DNA of 10,816 nucleotides from Alphaproteobacteria bacterium (GTDB lineage Bacteria > Pseudomonadota > Alphaproteobacteria > Acetobacterales > Acetobacteraceae): contig JAAFHD010000085.1 in NCBI GenBank assembly GCA_013298245.1, positions 1 through 10,816 of the forward strand, in the 5' to 3' direction. This document shows, one piece after another, positions 7,952 through 10,816 of this stretch. Made by a program: the position numbers and the translations under genes. The number at the start of each line of letters is the position of its first letter. The stretch's first letter is position 1. The notes under the pieces were generated by a model, which saw only the letters and a program-made list of their open reading frames with translations, was not told the DNA's origin and searched no databases.

Positions 7952-10351
7952 TCAGTGCGGCCGCGCGACACCCGATTCGCCCGCGGCCGGCACCGCCGGA
8001 ACTTCGGGCGGTTCGACCCATTCGATCGCTTCGGGCACGCGCACCAGTGCCTGCATGATCACCTGGTCCACATGGCTGACCGCGATGATCTTCAGGCCCT
8101 TTTTGACGTTGTCCGGAATCTCGGCCAGGTCCTTTTCATTGTCCTTTGGGATGAAGACGGTCTTGATGCCGGCGCGCAACGCGGCCAGCAGCTTTTCCTT
8201 CAAACCACCGATCGGCAGCACGCGGCCGCGCAGCGTGATTTCACCCGTCATCGCCACCTCGCGGCGGATCGGAATGCCGGTCAGCACCGACACCAGCGAC
8301 GTCGCCATCGCGATACCGGCGGATGGCCCATCCTTCGGCGTCGCGCCCTCTGGCACGTGGATATGGATGTCGCGCTTTTCGAACAGCGTCGGCTTCAGGC
8401 CGAAGGTGGTCGAGCGGCTGCGCACATAGGACAGCGCGGCGGAAACGCTTTCCTTCATCACATCGCCCAACTGCCCGGTCGGCTTGATGTTGCCCTTGCC
8501 GGGCACCACCACGCTTTCGATGGTCAGGATATCGCCGCCGACCTCGGTCCAGGCCAGGCCGGTGACGACGCCGACCATGTCCTCGGCCTCGGCTTCGCCA
8601 AAACGGAACTTCGGCACGCCGGCATATTTCGCCAGGTTCTTCTTGTTGATCGAGACCTTCTTCGCCTTGCCGGTCACGATCTCCTTCACCGCCTTGCGGG
8701 CCAGCGAACCGATCTCGCGCTCCAGATTCCGCACGCCGGCTTCGCGCGTGTAGGTGCGCACCAGCTCGCGCAGCGCTTCGTCAGCGACCAGCCATTCCTC
8801 GGGCTTCAGCCCGTTGGCTTCGGTCACCTTGGGCATCAAGTGGCGCTTGGCGATTTCGACCTTTTCATCCTCGGTGTAGCCGGGGATGCGGATGATCTCC
8901 ATGCGGTCCAGCAGCGGCTGCGGCATGCGCAGGCTGTTGGCGGTGGTGACGAACATCACGTCCGACAGGTCGTAATCCACCTCCAGATAGTGATCGGCGA
9001 AGGTGCTGTTCTGCTCCGGGTCCAACACCTCCAGCAGCGCCGACGACGGGTCACCACGCCAATCCGCACCCAGCTTGTCGATCTCGTCCAGCAGGAAAAG
9101 CGGGTTCGACGTCTTCGCCTTCTTCATGCCCTGGATCACCTTGCCAGGCATCGACCCAATATAGGTGCGCCGGTGCCCACGCACCTCGGCTTCGTCACGC
9201 ACGCCACCCAGCGACATGCGCACGAAATTCCGCCCAGTCGCCTTCGCAATCGACTTGCCCAAGGACGTCTTGCCTACGCCCGGCGGCCCCACCAGGCACA
9301 GGATCGGCCCGCGGATCTTCTGGCTGCGCGACTGCACCGCCAGGTATTCCGTGATGCGTTCCTTCACCTTGTCCAGGCCGTAATGGTCGGCGTCCAGCAC
9401 CTTCTCGGCCGCCGGCACGTCGTTCTTCACCTTGGACTTCTTCTTCCAGGGGATCGACAGCATCCAATCCAGGTAGTTGCGCACCACCGTGGCCTCGGCC
9501 GACATGGGCGACATGGTCTTGAGCTTCTTCAGCTCCGCCATCGCCTTCTCATGCGCTTCCTTGGACAGCTTGGTGGCCTTGATCTTGGCCTCCAGCTCCG
9601 CGATTTCGTCGCGGCCATCCTCGCCCTCGCCCAGTTCCTTCTGAATGGCCTTCAGCTGCTCGTTCAGGTAGTATTCGCGCTGCGTCTTCTCCATCTGCCG
9701 CTTCACGCGGTTGCGGATGCGCTTTTCCACCTGCAGCACGCTCATCTCGCCTTCCATATGGGCGAAGACGCGTTCCAGCCGCTCCCCGGTGGAGCCGAGT
9801 TCCAGCAATTCCTGCTTCTCGCTGATCTTGATCGCCAGGTGGCTGGCGACCGTATCGGCCAGCTTCGCCGCATCCTCGATCTGGTTGATCGAGACCAGCA
9901 CCTCAGGCGCGATCTTCTTGTTCAGCTTGATGTAGCTTTCGAACTGCGACACCACGGTGCGCGCCAGCGCCTCCACCTCCTTACCCTTGGCTTCAGGTTC
10001 GGGCAGCAGCTCGGCGGTGGCCTCGAAATATTCGGGGTTGTCCTTGAAGGCCGAGACCTTGGCGCGGCGGCTGCCCTCGACCAGCACCTTCACCGTGCCA
10101 TCGGGCAGCTTCAACAGCTGCAACACCGTGGACACCGTGCCGGTCTGATACAGATCCGCGGTGCCGGGATCATCCTGCTGCGCATTCTTCTGCGTCAGCA
10201 GCAGGATCTGCTTGTCGTCGCGCATCACCGCTTCCAGCGCGCGCACGGATTTCTCGCGGCCGACGAACAGCGGCACGATCATGTGCGGGAAGACGACAAT
10301 GTCGCGCAGCGGCAGCACGGGGAGCAAATCGCCGCTTTTGAATTCCGTCAT
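7952..10351 (-). CDS. lon: ATP-dependent Lon protease
   Basis: Lon is a cytoplasmic ring-shaped AAA+ serine protease that unfolds and degrades damaged and selected regulatory proteins. The product has 799 residues, close to the usual 780-810. In order: the N-terminal substrate-binding domain (about 8-200, opening [16 protein letters not shown]), a coiled-coil region rich in Glu and Lys (about 200-300), the AAA+ domain with Walker A GPPGVGKT (355-362) and Walker B FLLDEIDK (419-426), and the protease domain with catalytic S677 in PKDGPSAG and K720 in GGLKEK, the correct 43-residue Ser-Lys spacing. The frame is open to 10399, but the ATG at 10351 is chosen because it begins the conserved [17 protein letters not shown] and has GAGG just upstream. 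It follows clpX, as in many proteobacteria, and is transcribed separately from HU. Confidence 0.97.
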   Translation of the reverse strand: MTEFKSGDLLPVLPLRDIVVFPHMIVPLFVGREKSVRALEAVMRDDKQILLLTQKNAQQDDPGTADLYQTGTVSTVLQLLKLPDGTVKVLVEGSRRAKVSAFKDNPEYFEATAELLPEPEAKGKEVEALARTVVSQFESYIKLNKKIAPEVLVSINQIEDAAKLADTVASHLAIKISEKQELLELGSTGERLERVFAHMEGEMSVLQVEKRIRNRVKRQMEKTQREYYLNEQLKAIQKELGEGEDGRDEIAELEAKIKATKLSKEAHEKAMAELKKLKTMSPMSAEATVVRNYLDWMLSIPWKKKSKVKNDVPAAEKVLDADHYGLDKVKERITEYLAVQSRSQKIRGPILCLVGPPGVGKTSLGKSIAKATGRNFVRMSLGGVRDEAEVRGHRRTYIGSMPGKVIQGMKKAKTSNPLFLLDEIDKLGADWRGDPSSALLEVLDPEQNSTFADHYLEVDYDLSDVMFVTTANSLRMPQPLLDRMEIIRIPGYTEDEKVEIAKRHLMPKVTEANGLKPEEWLVADEALRELVRTYTREAGVRNLEREIGSLARKAVKEIVTGKAKKVSINKKNLAKYAGVPKFRFGEAEAEDMVGVVTGLAWTEVGGDILTIESVVVPGKGNIKPTGQLGDVMKESVSAALSYVRSRSTTFGLKPTLFEKRDIHIHVPEGATPKDGPSAGIAMATSLVSVLTGIPIRREVAMTGEITLRGRVLPIGGLKEKLLAALRAGIKTVFIPKDNEKDLAEIPDNVKKGLKIIAVSHVDQVIMQALVRVPEAIEWVEPPEVPAVPAAGESGVARPH

Positions 10352-10425
10352 GGGACCTCGCTTGGGACAGTCACCGCGCCCGTCACCCTCAAGCGGCATG
10401 ACAGACCCGGTTCGGTTAAGACTTT

Positions 10426-10453
10426 ATGAGGGGCTGATTCACGCTCCATGCAA
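10426..10453 (-). promoter_or_regulatory. Weak candidate promoter for lon, possibly heat-shock type
   Basis: In the gap between clpX and lon, TTGCAT (10453-10448) is followed after 14 bases by CCCCTCAT (10433-10426), then AAAG. The second block resembles the -10 element of RpoH-dependent promoters (CCCCATnT) and the spacing fits, but the -35 match to CTTGAA is only partial. Transcription would start roughly 65-70 bases before lon. lon is a known heat-shock gene in many proteobacteria, which makes the reading plausible but does not prove it. Confidence 0.3.
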
Positions 10454-10496
10454 AACCGGCACGGAGCGATCAGACCCTGCCACGAAATGGTGCCCC

Positions 10497-10520
10497 GCGC
10501 GCCCCCTCACAAGGGCGCGC
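10497..10520 (-). other. GC-rich hairpin just after clpX
   Basis: Eight bases after the clpX stop codon lies an 8-bp perfect stem GCGCGCCC/GGGCGCGC that can extend by two G-U pairs towards a GTGA (GNRA-type) tetraloop. No T run follows, so it is not a standard intrinsic terminator. It could protect the clpX mRNA 3' end or weaken read-through into lon. Confidence 0.5.
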
Positions 10521-10528
10521 GGCGCGCG

Positions 10529-10816
10529 TCACGCAGAGGCCTGTTCCGGCTTGCGTTCGCCATAGATGAACAGCGGTTGCGCGCGGCTTTCCGCGACCTC
10601 GCCGTTCACCACAACCTCCTCCACATCCTCCATGCCCGGCAGGTCGAACATGGTGTGCAGCAGGATCGCTTCCATAATGGAACGCAACCCGCGCGCACCA
10701 GTCTTGCGCTGGATGGCGCGGCCGGCGATCGCCTTCAGCGCGTCCTCGGTGAAGGTCAGCTTCGCCCCCTCCATCTCGAACAGCTTCTGGTATTGCTTGA
10801 CCAGTGCATTCTTCGG
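10529..10816 (-). CDS. clpX: ATP-dependent Clp protease ATP-binding subunit ClpX, 3' end (cut by window edge)
   Basis: ClpX is the AAA+ unfoldase that feeds substrates such as ssrA-tagged proteins into the ClpP peptidase. Only the last 95 residues are present; the frame is open to the window edge and begins [17 protein letters not shown]. This is the C-terminal small AAA+ subdomain, with [12 protein letters not shown], the sensor-2 region [16 protein letters not shown] containing the conserved arginine, and MFDLPG. It ends in EQASA with TGA at 10531-10529. In the stretch that usually reads LLDTMFDLPG there is histidine in place of the aspartate ([10 protein letters not shown]). The in-frame ATG at 10774 is internal, not a start. 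Its place directly upstream of lon supports the call; clpP would be expected further upstream. Confidence 0.96.
   Translation of the reverse strand, partial: PKNALVKQYQKLFEMEGAKLTFTEDALKAIAGRAIQRKTGARGLRSIMEAILLHTMFDLPGMEDVEEVVVNGEVAESRAQPLFIYGERKPEQASA

Noticed and set aside
10352..10399. 16-residue N-terminal extension of Lon
   Set aside because: The sequence MPLEGDGRGDCPKRGP is not Lon-like, and the conserved N-terminus begins at the ATG at 10351 with its own ribosome site.
7955..10429. A plus-strand open frame of 824 codons antisense to lon
   Set aside because: It mirrors lon almost end to end. The translation is rich in His, Arg, Gln and Leu with no recognisable domain, the usual result of reading a high-GC gene on the opposite strand.

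Overview
The window comes from a high-GC alphaproteobacterium. The evidence is the gene order clpX-lon-hup-tRNA-Val-tRNA-Asp-nuoA onward, separate (unfused) nuoC and nuoD genes, mitochondria-like complex I subunits, and a NuoG without the cysteines of cluster N7. A member of the Rhodospirillales/Acetobacteraceae is a reasonable guess, but this is inference from protein style only. Every real gene lies on the minus strand, so transcription runs from high to low coordinates.

Reading in the direction of transcription, the window opens with the 3' end of clpX (10816-10529), the unfoldase of the ClpXP protease. An intergenic stretch of 177 bases follows, with a GC-rich hairpin and a weak candidate promoter. 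Next is a complete lon gene for the ATP-dependent Lon protease (10351-7952), closed by a clear intrinsic terminator. A further intergenic region carries a plausible promoter for a small gene for the nucleoid protein HU (7759-7487), which has its own strong terminator. Two tRNA genes come next, Val(UAC) then Asp(GUC), both with the CCA end encoded.

The rest is the start of the operon for respiratory complex I (NADH:quinone oxidoreductase): nuoA, B, C, D, E, F, G and the first 114 codons of nuoH, cut by the window edge. Most junctions are tight (overlaps or gaps of 2-5 bases). The exceptions are nuoD-nuoE (49 bases) and nuoA-nuoB (115 bases), the latter holding three short perfect palindromes in a row. 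Together these genes encode the NADH-oxidising module (E, F, G), the connecting quinone module (B, C, D) and the first membrane subunits (A, H). All cysteine ligands for clusters N1a, N3, N1b, N4, N5 and N2 are present.

This is a housekeeping region and I do not see an undescribed system in it. The points most worth a second look are a proline in NuoB where a glutamate is expected beside the N2 cluster ligands, the palindrome cluster between nuoA and nuoB, the apparent lack of a terminator between the tRNAs and nuoA, and four consecutive genes (nuoB-E) starting with GTG. No gene-free stretch exceeds about 190 bases.
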